Below the pieces are notes generated by a model. It did no database searches, was not told the origin of the DNA, and saw only the letters and a program-made list of their open reading frames with translations. Position numbers and translations under genes: made by a program. From positions 40,300,356 through 40,364,355 of the forward strand of contig JAKGHH010000007.1 of assembly GCA_022828595.1 (NCBI GenBank): a stretch of 64,000 nucleotides of DNA, read 5' to 3'. How positions within the stretch are numbered: the stretch's first letter is position 1; the number at the start of each line of letters is the position of its first letter. Positions 44,697-54,960 of the stretch are shown in pieces. The stretch comes from Nelumbo lutea. Lineage: Eukaryota > Streptophyta > Magnoliopsida > Proteales > Nelumbonaceae.

Positions 44697-44762
44697 TGTT
44701 GAATATGTTAGTCTTCTCTTTAGTTTAGTGCCACAGGGGCACATATGTAATATTATCTTGTT
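44697..44762 (+). repeat. copia 5' LTR, first part (split by LINE)
   Basis: TGTTGAATATG starts an LTR-like segment with CACAGGGGCACATATGTAAT, broken off at ATCTTGTT (44755-44762). The same eight bases recur at 49635-49642 on the other side of the LINE, after which the LTR text resumes. The joined LTR would be about 200 bp. Confidence 0.7.
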
Positions 44763-44921
44763 TTATTTATTTTTGATCAATAACACACTTCATTAATTTC
44801 ATTAAAACTTTTCAATGATAATTACAAAGTGGAAGACAAACTTTCTTATCTTCTAGCTATGCCATGAGCCCCAAAAGAAGGAAAAAGAAAGAGAGAAAGA
44901 AAAGGAGAAACAGAAAAATAA

Positions 44922-45365
44922 TTACAACTGTGCCCAGAACATTGACTCCCTCACCACCCCTTGTTTAGCTAACCCATCAACAAAAGAATTAGCTGATCTT
45001 TTAACCCAACTAATCTTAACCTCCATTTCCCGAGCCAACCATCTAAATTTCCTTCTCATATTATTGTAATTCCATAAGCCACTGTAGTCTTTATTTAGCC
45101 ATCCAACCACCACCTCCGAGTCCCCTTCAATTACAAGTTTTCTGATATTCATCTCCCTGGCTTTCTGAATTCCTTCCATAACCACATGGATCTCGGCTCG
45201 GAGGGAGTCATCCACTCCAGTTGGGTCTGCGAACATGGCAGAAACAACCCCATTCTCATCCCTGAAGACACCCCCAACCCCTGATTGTCTAGGATTCCCT
45301 CTACTTCTCCCATCAAAGTTTAGTTTTATGAAACCCGTAGGGCGGGGGGGGAGTCCAAGACACAT
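44922..45365 (-). pseudogene. LINE RNase H domain
   Basis: The 147-residue frame contains NFDGRSRGNP, AEIHVVMEGIQ, IEGDSEVVVGWL and NSFVDGLAK: the D-E-D-D residues of RNase H are all present. Such a plant-type (RVT_3) RNase H after the reverse transcriptase marks one branch of plant L1 elements; it would remove the RNA strand after first-strand synthesis. The domain itself is open, but it is cut off from the reverse transcriptase by stops. Confidence 0.85.
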
Positions 45366-46294
45366 TCATCACTGTTTTGGTCTAAGTACTTCTAGCAATC
45401 TCACCCCAATTCCTCAACATGTCATCCACTGTATAATCTGTGAATAGCTCTAATGATTTTATCCACTGTACCACCCTTATAAGGATCAAGGCCCTCAACT
45501 CCTTAGTTCTTTTCTCAACTTTTGAGAAAATCCTAGCATTTCTTTCTTCCTATAAGGACCTGCAAACTGCAGCCCTCAATCCTCTCCACATAATCTTGCC
45601 CCTTTTCATGTGTCACTTTAAAAAAGGAGAAAACAGATTTTGCATATTTGATGGAGGGTTCCAGCTACACCCAAATAGGGAAAGAGCCCACTCCCAAATA
45701 GACTTTGCATATTGGCAAGACACTAGTAGGTGAAAACTGGTCTCCCCATCAGCTTTTCAAAGAACACACCAGTGAGGGGACAAGCAAGTATTGTGTCTCT
45801 TCTTTTGGAACAGATCACCAGTGTTGAATCTTTCCAGAAAGGCTTCCTAGCAAAAACTACCAACCCGAGGAGGGATTGGTTTGCACTAAACCTCATGAAC
45901 AGGAAAAGGGAGGGTTACATGACTGGTGGATTGGCTTAAGACTTTGAAGAAAGAGGCATAGGAGAAAGAACCAGTGGGGATAGGAGTCCAAGTTCTGGAG
46001 TCCACCTTAGCAAGGTCTAAGAAAACATTGTCAAGAAGTTGAAGAAGACTCGAGATGCTATCAAGGTTTTAGTCTCTCACAGCCCTTCTCAAGCCCAAAT
46101 TCCACCCAAACACAGAAGTGGAAGAGGGGGATATGAAGGATGAAACTGGCTCATTTTTAAGGCTAGAGAGTGCATACAAAGAAGGAAACTAGTCCTTTAA
46201 GGGACCATCCCCCACCCAAGTTTGTTCCCAAAATTTTATAGCATTACCTGAGTTCAAGTCATACCTGATAAAAGGGGAGAAAACTGGTAACAAT

Positions 46295-48075
46295 TCATGA
46301 ATGACTTTCTAAGGTGAAACACATAGTCCTAGCTCGGATTCCAGCATCCCATCCATTTAGCTCTAGCTCGTGTATGCTGCCCACTATCTTGGCCCATAAC
46401 TTCTCCTTCTCTAGTGGGAATCTCCACAACCATTTTCCCAAAAGAGCCAAATTCCTGTTTCTAATGTTCCCGAGCCCCAAACCATCACTATTTTTACTCC
46501 TAATCACCACCTCCCAAGCTACTCTATGATCCCTTTTCTCCTCTCCCGGCTCCCAAAGGAAGTGTCTCATCATCTTTTCCAATCTATTGGCAACCTTACC
46601 AGGATCTTGAACACTGAAAGGAAATAAATAGGTAAATTTGCTAGAGTAGCCTTAATCAGTGTTATCCTCCCACTTGTAGAAAGGTAATTCCTTTTCCAAG
46701 AGACAAGTTTCTTTTCAAAACTTTCCACCACCAGGTTCCAGAAGCTCTCTCTCTTTGGGTTGTCGCCCAGCGGTAACCCCAAATAATTCAAAGGTCACTC
46801 TGAAACTTCACACCCAAGCACTTCTGCAGTCTTCTTGACCTCACTTTCCTCCATATTCACACCGACTACACAACTTTTCTTAAAGTTCACCTTCAAATTT
46901 GACATTTGTTCAAAGAGTTGTATCATCAATTTCAAGTTCCTTATATACCTCATATTTCCCCCTTCACAGAACATAATCATGTCATCTGCAAACTGTAGAT
47001 GGGTTAGGGGGGTATCCTCCCTTCCCACTCTCCAACCTCTAATAAGGCCCCTAGAATCTGCTTTGTAAATTAGTTTCCCCAGAACATCAGCAATCAATGT
47101 GAACAGGAAGGGAGATAGGGGATCTCCTTGTCTTACACCCCTAATGGCCAGGAAGAAGTCAACCATTGTCCCATTCATTAGTACCGAGTAATGGCAATTA
47201 CGAACACACCCCATAATCCATTTGCACTATCTAGCCCCAAATCCAAATTTGGTCATAACCTTCCTCAAAAATTCCCATTCCACCAAATCATAGGCTTTTT
47301 CCATATCCAACTTATAGACCACTCCTTTCTTCCCCTCTTTCCTGAAATGCTCCACACTCTCATTAGCAATTAGAATTTGATCTATTATTTGTCTTGCACT
47401 CACAAAAGCTCATTGATTTGGTGAGATAATAGTTAGCAATACTTCCTTCAACCTTAGAGACAACACCTTTGCAAGGGTCTTGTACAAGCTATTCACCAAG
47501 CTCAAGCTACTCACAAAAGCTCCTTGATTTGGTGAGATAATAGTTAGCAATACTTCCTTCAACCTTAGAGACAACACCTTTGCAAGGGTCTTGTACAAGC
47601 TATTCACCAAGCTCAAGCTACTCACAAAAGCTCCTTGATTTGGTGAGATAATAGTTAGCAATACTTCCTTCCACCTTAGAGACAACACCTTTGCAAGGGT
47701 CTTGTACAAGCTATTCACCAAGCTGATTGGCCTGAAATCCTTTGGATGCAATGCATCTTTCTTTTTTGGAATCAAGGCTAGAAAGGTGGAATTCACACCC
47801 GGGTTAACCACTCCTCTCCTATGAAATTCCTCAAAAACCAACAAAAGGTCATCTTTCACCTTATCCCAATAGTCTTGGTAGAAAGCCATTGTGAAACCAT
47901 CCGGTCCTGGAGCTTTTGTTATATCCATAGAGAAAATAGCCACCTTAATCTCTTTCAAATCAAACCTTCTCTCCAATATTCTCCTGTTATCATCTCCTAC
48001 ATCTGGCCAATTCAATCCTTCTAACCATACTCCCCTACTTACAAGCCTTCTTAGAATTGATTTAAAATGTCCCAC
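46295..48075 (-). pseudogene. LINE reverse transcriptase with a tripled segment
   Basis: 48075-47733 reads FDLKEIKVAIFSMDITKAPG, PDGFTMAFYQ, STFLALIPKK and HPKDFRPISLVNSLYK, the fingers and palm of a LINE RT. From about 47731 down to 47399 the next 37 residues occur three times. A TGA (glycine codon changed) then ends the frame. Reading resumes with KLDMEKAYDLVEWEF, RGVRQGDPLSPFLF and, near 46990-46970, QFADDMIMF, the catalytic box. MNYLGLPLG (46791) and a thumb with KNSDGLGLGNIRNRNLALL (46582-46295) follow. Target-primed reverse transcription would be its role. Confidence 0.9.
47399..47727 (-). repeat. 111-bp in-frame tandem triplication inside the RT
   Basis: Units start at 47399, 47510 and 47621 (plus coordinates), exactly 111 bases apart, and are nearly identical; the third is cut short by a few bases. 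Each encodes LVNSLYKTLAKVLSLR, then KEVLLTIISPNQGAFVSS on the minus strand. The ancestral RT has one copy. Confidence 0.95.
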
Positions 48076-48281
48076 AAAGGCTCCTGCAATCTCATCTTGT
48101 TATGTTAACTCAACTCCATCTACCTCCAGTTTGGAGACAAGGTTTCTCCTTCTCCCATTTGCCAGAGAATGAAAGAATTTGGTATTTCTATCTCCCTCTT
48201 GTAGCCATTTACATCTAGATTTTTGCCTTCAGCTAATTCCTCCTTATGTAGGTAGTCCTCAAGTTGGCTTCTCAAACCTCT

Positions 48282-49246
48282 TCATTGTTCCTTGTCTGCC
48301 TCTCCAAAGTCTCCCCTTTTTTCTTTCAAGTCAAGGCTCTCAATCTTGTCCATCAAGGTTCTCTTCCTTTCTTCAAGCCTTCCGAACTCCAATTGGTTCC
48401 ACTCCTTGATCTTTGCTTTCAAGAATTGTAGCTTCCTATGGAACCTCATTCCTTCCCACTCCACCATTGGGTTGCACTCGTACCACCACTCCCTTACTCT
48501 TTTAGTGAATCTAGGGTGGAGCAACAACATATTCTCAAACCTAAGGGGGGCAGGTCCACCATTCCTCCTTTCCTCCTTGCATATCATTATAGACCAATGG
48601 TCAGAGGTCAATCTTGGAAGAGCCTTAGAGTCTAGGTTTTCCCAATGTTCTTCCCAATCCAAAGTGAGCAGAAACCTATCCAACTTGGAGTAGGTGGGCC
48701 TTGATTGGAGATTTGACCAAGTGAATGTCTTTTGGGCTAATGGTATCTCTTTGAGTTCAAAAGCATCCACAAACCTGTTAAACTTCCTCATACTAGTTGT
48801 CACCCTCTGATTAGTATTATTAGTTTCCTCCGTGAACCTCACCACATTGAAGACTCCCCCCCCCCCACGCACCACGACCCATCCTAAAGTCCCCTAATAT
48901 TAGTCAGTTCCTCCCACAATTCATTTTGTTCTCCGTAATCAATTGGCCCATAAACATTTGTGAGCACCCACACAAAATCATCTTCTTGTTGCTTGAACTT
49001 CGCTAAGATTGAGTATTTTCCAATCAGTTCCTCCTGGCCATCCACCACATCCTTCTTCCACATTGTCAAAATCCCCCTTGAAGCACCCCAAGAGGGAGCA
49101 ACCACCCAACTAATCCCCCTGGCTTTCCAAATACTTCTTGTCCATCTATTATTAAACTCCATTCTCTTGGATTCCTGCAGTAATACAATGTTTGGGTCAT
49201 ACCTCTTTGTTACCTCTAATCGTCGCTCTTTTCCTCGCACTTCCAA
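48282..49246 (-). pseudogene. LINE apurinic-like endonuclease
   Basis: 49246-48884 reads KRYDPNIVLLQESKRM (catalytic Glu), a GGILTMW-like strand and VWVLTNVYGP. 48875-48282 reads GVFNVVRF, where the family has GDFN, then TFTWSN, SKLDRFLLTLDWEEHW, LPRLTSDHWSI (the S-D-H triad) and a Lys/Glu-rich linker. The two frames are separated at an 11-base C run (48856-48866, G on the coding strand). The catalytic Asp of GDFN is replaced by Val, so DNA nicking would be lost. Confidence 0.85.
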
Positions 49247-49313
49247 TACCCCTCACATTCCAACTAAGAATCTTTATAGACACTTCTTCTTTAAGTCCCT
49301 TCTTCAAAAACCA

Positions 49314-49634
49314 CTAGTTCCCCCCTTTCCTTGTATCTCCTTTTACCCTAAACTTCTTGTCACCTTCAACATATCTTTTCAGCCTCTCAACTTCACTCAA
49401 TTTTCTTTTCTTTATTTTAATTTCCTTCCTCTCCTTCTGCAGGCCACCTTTCAAAACATTTAAATCTTCCATTCTGCACGCCAACTTCCCCACGAAGTAT
49501 GCTATTAGGTCCTCCCTATTGGATTCCTCCATGCTTGTCCTCTCTAGATCTTCCCCTCCATTTCTCCCCTCCTCTCCTTCCCTTCCACCTGATCCCTCCC
49601 CTCTTCTCTCTTCTATATTCTTCGTCTGTCTCAA
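49314..49634 (-). pseudogene. LINE ORF1-like tail
   Basis: A 106-residue frame rich in Glu, Arg, Lys and Gly (NIEERRGEGSGGREG, then NVLKGGLQKERKEIKIKKRK) with coiled-coil character, upstream of the endonuclease on the same strand. It has no zinc knuckle. It is most likely a piece of ORF1 or the ORF1-ORF2 spacer; truncated by the element's 5' end. Confidence 0.45.
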
Positions 49635-49642
49635 ATCTTGTT

Positions 49643-49777
49643 CAGGGTTGCCCTAATATAAATAACTAAAAGGCTAGCACTGCCAATCTATGTTTTTGAC
49701 TCCAAAACTTTTTCTCCTCTTCTCCCTTCTCTTCTCTCACTGTTCTGATATTCTGCCGTGTGTTTACGAAGAAAACA
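49643..49777 (+). repeat. copia 5' LTR, second part
   Basis: After the second ATCTTGTT the LTR continues CAGGGTTGCCCTAATATAAATAAC (TATA-like) and a CT-rich leader, and ends in GAAAACA at 49777, right before a priming-site motif. Confidence 0.7.
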
Positions 49778-50018
49778 TGGTATTAGGGCGATAGATCTGG
49801 GTTTAGGAGCAGTGCGATCAGTCTTTTTCTTCCTCCAATTTTTTCTTTTGTCTATTGTGGATCGAATCCAAAGAAAAGGTACATCTGGTTGATGAGAAAA
49901 CATGGTATTAGAGCGATAGATCTGGGTTTAGGAGCAGTGTGATCAGTCTTTTTCTTCCTCCAATTTTTTCTTGTCTATTGTGGATCGAATCCAAAGAAAA
50001 GGTACATCTGGTTGACGT
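49771..50018 (+). repeat. Tandem duplication of the copia priming-site region, 125-bp unit
   Basis: Unit 1 (from 49771) and unit 2 (from 49896) both begin GAAAACATGGTATTAGxGC and run in parallel through ATAGATCTGGGTTTAGGAGC, AATCCAAAGAAAAGG and ACATCTGGTTGA. TGGTATTAGGGC and TGGTATTAGAGC are one or two changes from TGGTATCAGAGC, the site complementary to initiator methionine tRNA in copia elements. The element thus has two priming-site copies; the second is the better match. Confidence 0.88.
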
Positions 50019-50595
50019 GAGGAGACTTGCTGTTAGTTCTTCCTCTTCCCTTTTGGTTGTGGGCCCAGAAAACACCAAGGGAAGGGAAGTCAAATGCTGT
50101 AAAGGGTGTTCCTGATTATTTTTTTCTCTTCTCACCTTTGTGGATCGATTGATTGTTCTGTACCCAGGTGAGTGGGTTATGTAGGTCTAATGACCTGTGG
50201 CTGCTGTGAAAGTGTTTCTTCTCAACCTATGTGGATTGAGTGATCCTTCTTTGTGCCTTGAAACTTGAAAGGTGGGCTATTCAGGTCTGCATGTTCTGTA
50301 ACTGCTGTTACAGCAGTTTTTTTTCCTTAGTTCCTATTAAAACTACAATGATCGTGTGGCAAACAAAATGGTGAATTATTGCTTGAAGGGACTGGTCAGA
50401 CCTGATACTGATATGTTTTTACATCTGAACTGGTTCAGTAGTGTGGTAATCTGAGAACGAGTGATGTTGTGTGATCAGATTTGATTATGCTGTTGTGAAC
50501 AAGAACTAATTTGTGCCTAGAACTGTGGCTAGACTAAATTTTAATATCTTGACTGAACTGTGAGTCTGTGACTGAACTAGTACCTTGACTGAATT
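50019..50595 (+). other. copia 5' leader, non-coding
   Basis: T-rich, stop-rich sequence between the priming-site region and gag. No independent feature seen. Confidence 0.6.
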
Positions 50596-53500
50596 ATGAC
50601 TGAACTGAGAACAAGTACCATGTCTTTTGAGGATTCTGGTATGTCTGGTGTGACCTCTAGTCAGAGTGGAATGAGTGAAGGTTTTGACATGAGTTTTCCC
50701 ATGGCTGTGATTCCCTTTGATGGTCTCAATTACCTAGAATGGTCAAGAGGAATCAAGCTTTACATATTGCAAGGGGCAAAGTGGGGTATATCAATGGTAG
50801 AGTTAAAGAACCATAGTTTGGAGGTGTAAAACATGATAGGTCATAGGTGGGACCAAGAAAACAACATGGTGATGTCATGGCTATTATTGTGCATGCCGCA
50901 ACAAGTGAAAAAGACCTTCATGTGGGCAGAAACAACTCCTGAAATATGGGAGTAGGCTAAATCTAGATATTCAGAAAAATGACATTATGCCAAAATATAT
51001 TAGTTGTAGGCTGCCTCCTCAACTTGTAAGTAGGAGGAGAGGAATCTCTCCATCTACTATTCAGATTTGACCTCTATTTGGAAAGAATTAGATCATTATT
51101 AGAATATAGATTGGAAATGTGATGCAGATGCTAAAGCCTATAAGTCTTTGAGTTCCCAACAATGTGTTTTTGCCTTCCTCTTAGGGTTGAATTCTACATA
51201 CGAGGCTATTAGGATTCATATATTGGGGAGTAAAGATCTCCCATCAATGCAAAAAGTGTATGCCCTAGTATAGTTAGAAGAGTGCAGACGAAATGTGATG
51301 AATTATTATGAGGTGGAGTAGATTGCATTAGTAGCTAAAGGGCGTGTTGTTATAAGAGGTGGTAATTCCTTTAAGAAGAGCAACTTCTCGAAGAAAGTTG
51401 ATGACAAGGATAAAATATGGTGCACTCATTGTCAGAAGTCTATACACACTCAGGATACATGTTGGGAACTTCATGGGAAGCCAAAGTGGGCCCAGGAGCT
51501 GAGTAAAAAGTCAGACCAAAATAAAAAGTCGGGACAACAAGGTCAGAAGAAGTTTAATGCAACAAACTTGGCCTATCAGGAGCCTCAATCATCTACCACT
51601 ACCATGAGCCCTTATATGATTGATTCCAGGGAAGATATCATTAATTCTTTCCGTGACCATTTGGAGCTGTATGGGAGGGCAACCCGCTAGATGGATTCTT
51701 CTTCGACCCCCTCGACTTCCTTTGCGTCTACATCAGGTAATGGTAATTCTGCCATAACTTTCCATGTGTCCTTCATCCCTCAGATTCCCTTTGAAAAAAA
51801 GATTCTGGAGCATTGAACCATATGACAGGTAAGTCAAATTGTTTTCAATCTTATCATCTGTTATCTGGTAGGGACAAGGTGAGACTTGTTGATGGTTCCT
51901 TCTCTACCATAGTTGGTCAAGGAACCATCTCCATTCCTGTTGGACTCACCCTCTCTGATGTTCTACATGTTCCAAAACTACCTATAAATTTGTTCTCTGT
52001 TAGTAGTATAACAAATTCGTTAAACTGCTTAGTAACCTTTTTCCCTTATGCGATACGGGATTTAGCATCGGGGGAGATGATTGGTAGAGGTCATATGGTG
52101 GATGGTCTTTATATGCTAGAGAATAAAGCTAGTCTTACGGCTCTTGCGTCCAAGAGTTTGTCTAGTAAGAGTCAGTCTATTTATGGTAGAGTCGTTTGGG
52201 TCATTCATCTTTTGAATGTTTCTAGATTTGTTTAAGTCAGTGTTAGTGTTTGAACTCATATGTCAAACTTGAGCAAACATTATAGAAATCATTTTACTTC
52301 AAGGTATAATAAATCTGATTTTCCTTTCCATATTGTTTATTCTGATGTTTGGTGCCCTGTTACTTTAACATTCATAACTGTCTATAAGTATTTTATTACA
52401 CTTATTGATGACTACGCCCGATATACATGGGTGTATCCTATGCGGTCCAGAGATGTACCCAAAATTATTAAAGATTTTCAACGTTTAATATTCACTCAAT
52501 TTCAAATGGAGATCCAAATTTTCCAATTGGACAATACTAAAGAGTACTTTCATAGTGATCTCCTGGAGTTTTTTGTTTCATGTAGGTCCATCCATCATAA
52601 CTTTATGCTAGAACCCCCCAACAGAATGGTGTTGCCGAAAGAAAAAACTGCCATTTCCTTGAAGTTGCTCGTGGGTTATTCATACACATGAATGTTCCTA
52701 AAAACGTTTTTGGTTGGATGTTGTGTTGTATATCTTATCAACTGTATACCATCTCGCTTGTTAGGGTACAAGGCCCCTCATCTACTCTTATTTCCCAAGG
52801 CTCCCCTCTTCTCCATTCCTATCTGTGTGTTTGGTTGTTGTTTTGTTCAAGACCTGTCTCCTACTCATGGTAAACTTTATCCTTGTACCATTCCCTTTGT
52901 ATTCTTGGGTTATCCTTCTTCTTAGAAGGGTTATTGGTGTTTTGATCCTGTTTACCGAGTTCAAGAGCTGTGGAGCAACTTGACACTATACCACCAACAT
53001 CATCAGATTCACTGGGGACAGATCATACCCAACTAGGTACTCTTATTCCTATTGATGTTTCTGATCCTCTTGCTATTGATACTTCATATGCTAATTACCA
53101 GACATCCCTATTGCAAAAAGGGAGTTAGGTCTTGTACCACTAAGCATCCTATTTCCCATTTTGTTTCATATGAGAACATCTCACTCTCTTTTCGTTTTTT
53201 CCTTTCTTCCATTGACAATGTCCCTATCCCCAAAAACGTGGTAGAAGCTTTCTTAGTACCTAATTGGACAGATGCAATGAAAGAAGAGATAAATGCCTTA
53301 CATAAAAATGGTACATGGGAGTTAGTGGATCTTCTTGAGGGTAAGGAACCGGTAGGGTGTAAGTGGGTGTTCACAGTGAAGCACAAGGCTGATGGCATAG
53401 TAGAAAGGTGCAAGGCCACGTTGGTCGTAAAAGGGTTTACCTAGGTATATGGAGTAGATTATGCAGAGACTTTTGCTTTAGTAGCTAAGATGAACTCCAT

Positions 53501-53629
53501 CAGAGTTCTTTTCTCTCTTGTTGCAAATATTGATTGGGATCTTCATTAACTAGATATTAAAAACGCCTTCCTGAATGTAGACCTTGAGGAAGAGGTATAC
53601 ATGGTACAACCCCTGGCTTTAGTGCCTAA
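50596..53629 (+). pseudogene. copia gag-pol, broken, cut off in reverse transcriptase
   Basis: Gag begins about 50596 (FDGLNYLEWSRGIKLYI) and includes MVMSWLLLCMPQ. Its zinc knuckle CTHCQKSIHTQDTC at about 51421 is intact (C-x2-C-x4-H-x4-C). Protease starts DSGALNHMTGK at 51802 (DSG box intact) and runs into LSDVLHVPKLPINLFSVSS. Integrase (52260-52740) has IVYSDVWCP, LIDDYARYTWVYP and FQLDNTKEYF. Reverse transcriptase starts at 53250 (NWTDAMKEEINALHKNGTWELV, GCKWVFTVKHKADG, then LDIKNAFLNVDLEEEVYM) and is cut at 53629 by a transposon end. About ten stops or shifts interrupt it. Confidence 0.88.
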
Positions 53630-54190
53630 GGAGGCGTTTGATTGCACTTTTTAGAGGTCTGGATCTGAAAATGTTGCTTTTCAGATCCTTACACTTGTTT
53701 GGTTTCTCCTCTTAAACTTGATTTGAATCTTATTTTCAGATCTGAAAACTTTAGAGCTTGGTCCGGCTCTTTAACACGCTTAGACGCGTTTCAGAGCTGG
53801 TGCATAGTTGAATCTACCCTTCCAATATTTTGGAAATGACACACGCTACCCCTGATAACCCCAAACCCAAAAAACATAGTCATTTTCGTGTTTTCTTAGG
53901 GAGGAAGCTCTGCTTGTGAATCCAAGCTCCAGGAAGAACGCTCGTGAATCCAAGCTCCAGGTAGTCATTCTTCTTCAAACAAATGTGTCTTCTTTATTTT
54001 GTTGTTTATGTGCTCAAATATTTTTGCTCTGGTGATAATAATCTGATTCGTTTGATTTATTTATGTTTTTTTCGGAAGATGAACTGTTGTTTTTTTGCTT
54101 TGGTGGTTTTTGGAAGATTGCCTTGTTGAGCGAAGGATTATTGAGGGTTTTTTTTTTTTTTTCCCTCTTGGCTTTGGGTGTTGGGGGGAG
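53630..54190 (+). mobile_element. PIF/Harbinger-type element, left end, inserted in copia RT
   Basis: GGAGGCGTTTGATTGCACTT is the same terminus as at 21345, preceded by TAA. It is followed by ~300 bp collinear with that element (TTTTCAGATCTGAAAA, TTAACACGCT, GACGCGTTTCAGAGC, CGTGTTTTC). It interrupts the copia reverse transcriptase after VPKE. A 29-bp repeat GTGAATCCAAGCTCCAGG occurs at about 53917 and 53944. No right terminus was found downstream, so the element's length is unknown; it may include the Myb/SANT-like remnant at 56624. Confidence 0.6.
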
Positions 54191-54419
54191 TCATATGGTT
54201 TATGTTCTGAGTTCCTCTAGAGACCTCTGACAGTTTACGTTACCCTTGCCTGTGGTGACGTTTGTGAGGTCAAGGTGGTAGCGCAGCTCATCCTTTGGAG
54301 CTGCATAGGGTATCTTCTGCCCTAAATGTGTTTGACAATAGGCCGAAGAGAAGAGTACAAAAGAAATGAAATAAAGAAGGAAATCAACAGGAATAAGATG
54401 ACAGCTCATCCTCTGAACC

Positions 54420-54773
54420 CCTAGTTCCTCCACTGATGGGTGTGTTACAGCCTCCAACAAAAGACTCTTGGCAGAAAAGCTATAACATAGCTTCGTTTCC
54501 AGTGTTTCAAGTTCATTAACTTCTGGCATTGAAGACCACAGACTTGCATTTCTAACGAGGTCATCAATTAATATAGGATTGAATTCAACATCCATACCAA
54601 CCATTTCATTAATGAAAGTGTAGCCATTAATCCACCGCCAATGAAATAAGCTCCTATTAGTGCTTCAACACAATCTGAAATAGTCTTGGAGCACATCTAC
54701 CTATGACCTCTATCACAGACCCTTCCAACTGCAACAGAAGTCTCTTCAGTTTGAAACTTTCTTTCAACAGGGC

Positions 54774-54837
<64 letters not shown>

Positions 54838-54960
54838 TTGTTTATTTTTTTCTTGTTCTTACCACCATATCCAGTGCTACGTACAGGTCTCCCTTTTTTG
54901 ACTCCTTTTCAAATGTTAGAACTTCAATGCAGTCATGTTCTGTAATGCGCAGTCTTTATT
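54420..54960 (-). pseudogene. Dicer-like (DCL3-type) gene fragment
   Basis: Read on the minus strand, 54778-54605 gives KFQTEETSVAVGRVCDRGHR, MCSKTISDCVEALIGAYF, then IGGGL...LMKWL, the end of RNase III domain a of plant Dicer-like proteins. After a one-base shift 54604-54430 gives DVEFNPILIDDLVRNASLW and then LETKLCYSFSAKSLLLEAV with THPSVEELGV, the start of RNase III domain b. A TA microsatellite interrupts the N-terminal side. Beyond it 54930-54895 (HDCIEVLTFEK) may be the preceding exon part. After the final GV the frame leaves the family. The assignment to DCL3 is from remembered pattern only. A frameshift and a TGA/TAG-type stop make it non-functional. Dicer-like proteins cut double-stranded RNA into small RNAs. 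Confidence 0.65.
54779..54833. repeat. (TA)27 microsatellite
   Basis: An unbroken TA tract of 55 bases inside the Dicer-like fragment. Confidence 0.98.

Larger units (their letters stand above)
44763..49634 (-). mobile_element. L1-type LINE with RNase H, ~4.9 kb, inserted in a copia LTR
   Basis: On the minus strand the order is an ORF1-like tail (49634-49314), endonuclease (49246-48282), reverse transcriptase (48075-46570), a region without clear domain, RNase H (45365-44922), 3' UTR and an A-rich tail (44790-44763). The direct repeat ATCTTGTT on both sides is the target duplication. The 5' end falls inside ORF1, the usual 5' truncation. Several stops and one tandem triplication make it inactive, but all four RNase H catalytic positions survive. 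Confidence 0.88.

Noticed and set aside
48292..48693. 133-codon plus-strand frame and others opposite the LINE
   Set aside because: Shadows of the minus-strand endonuclease/linker, which has clear motifs.
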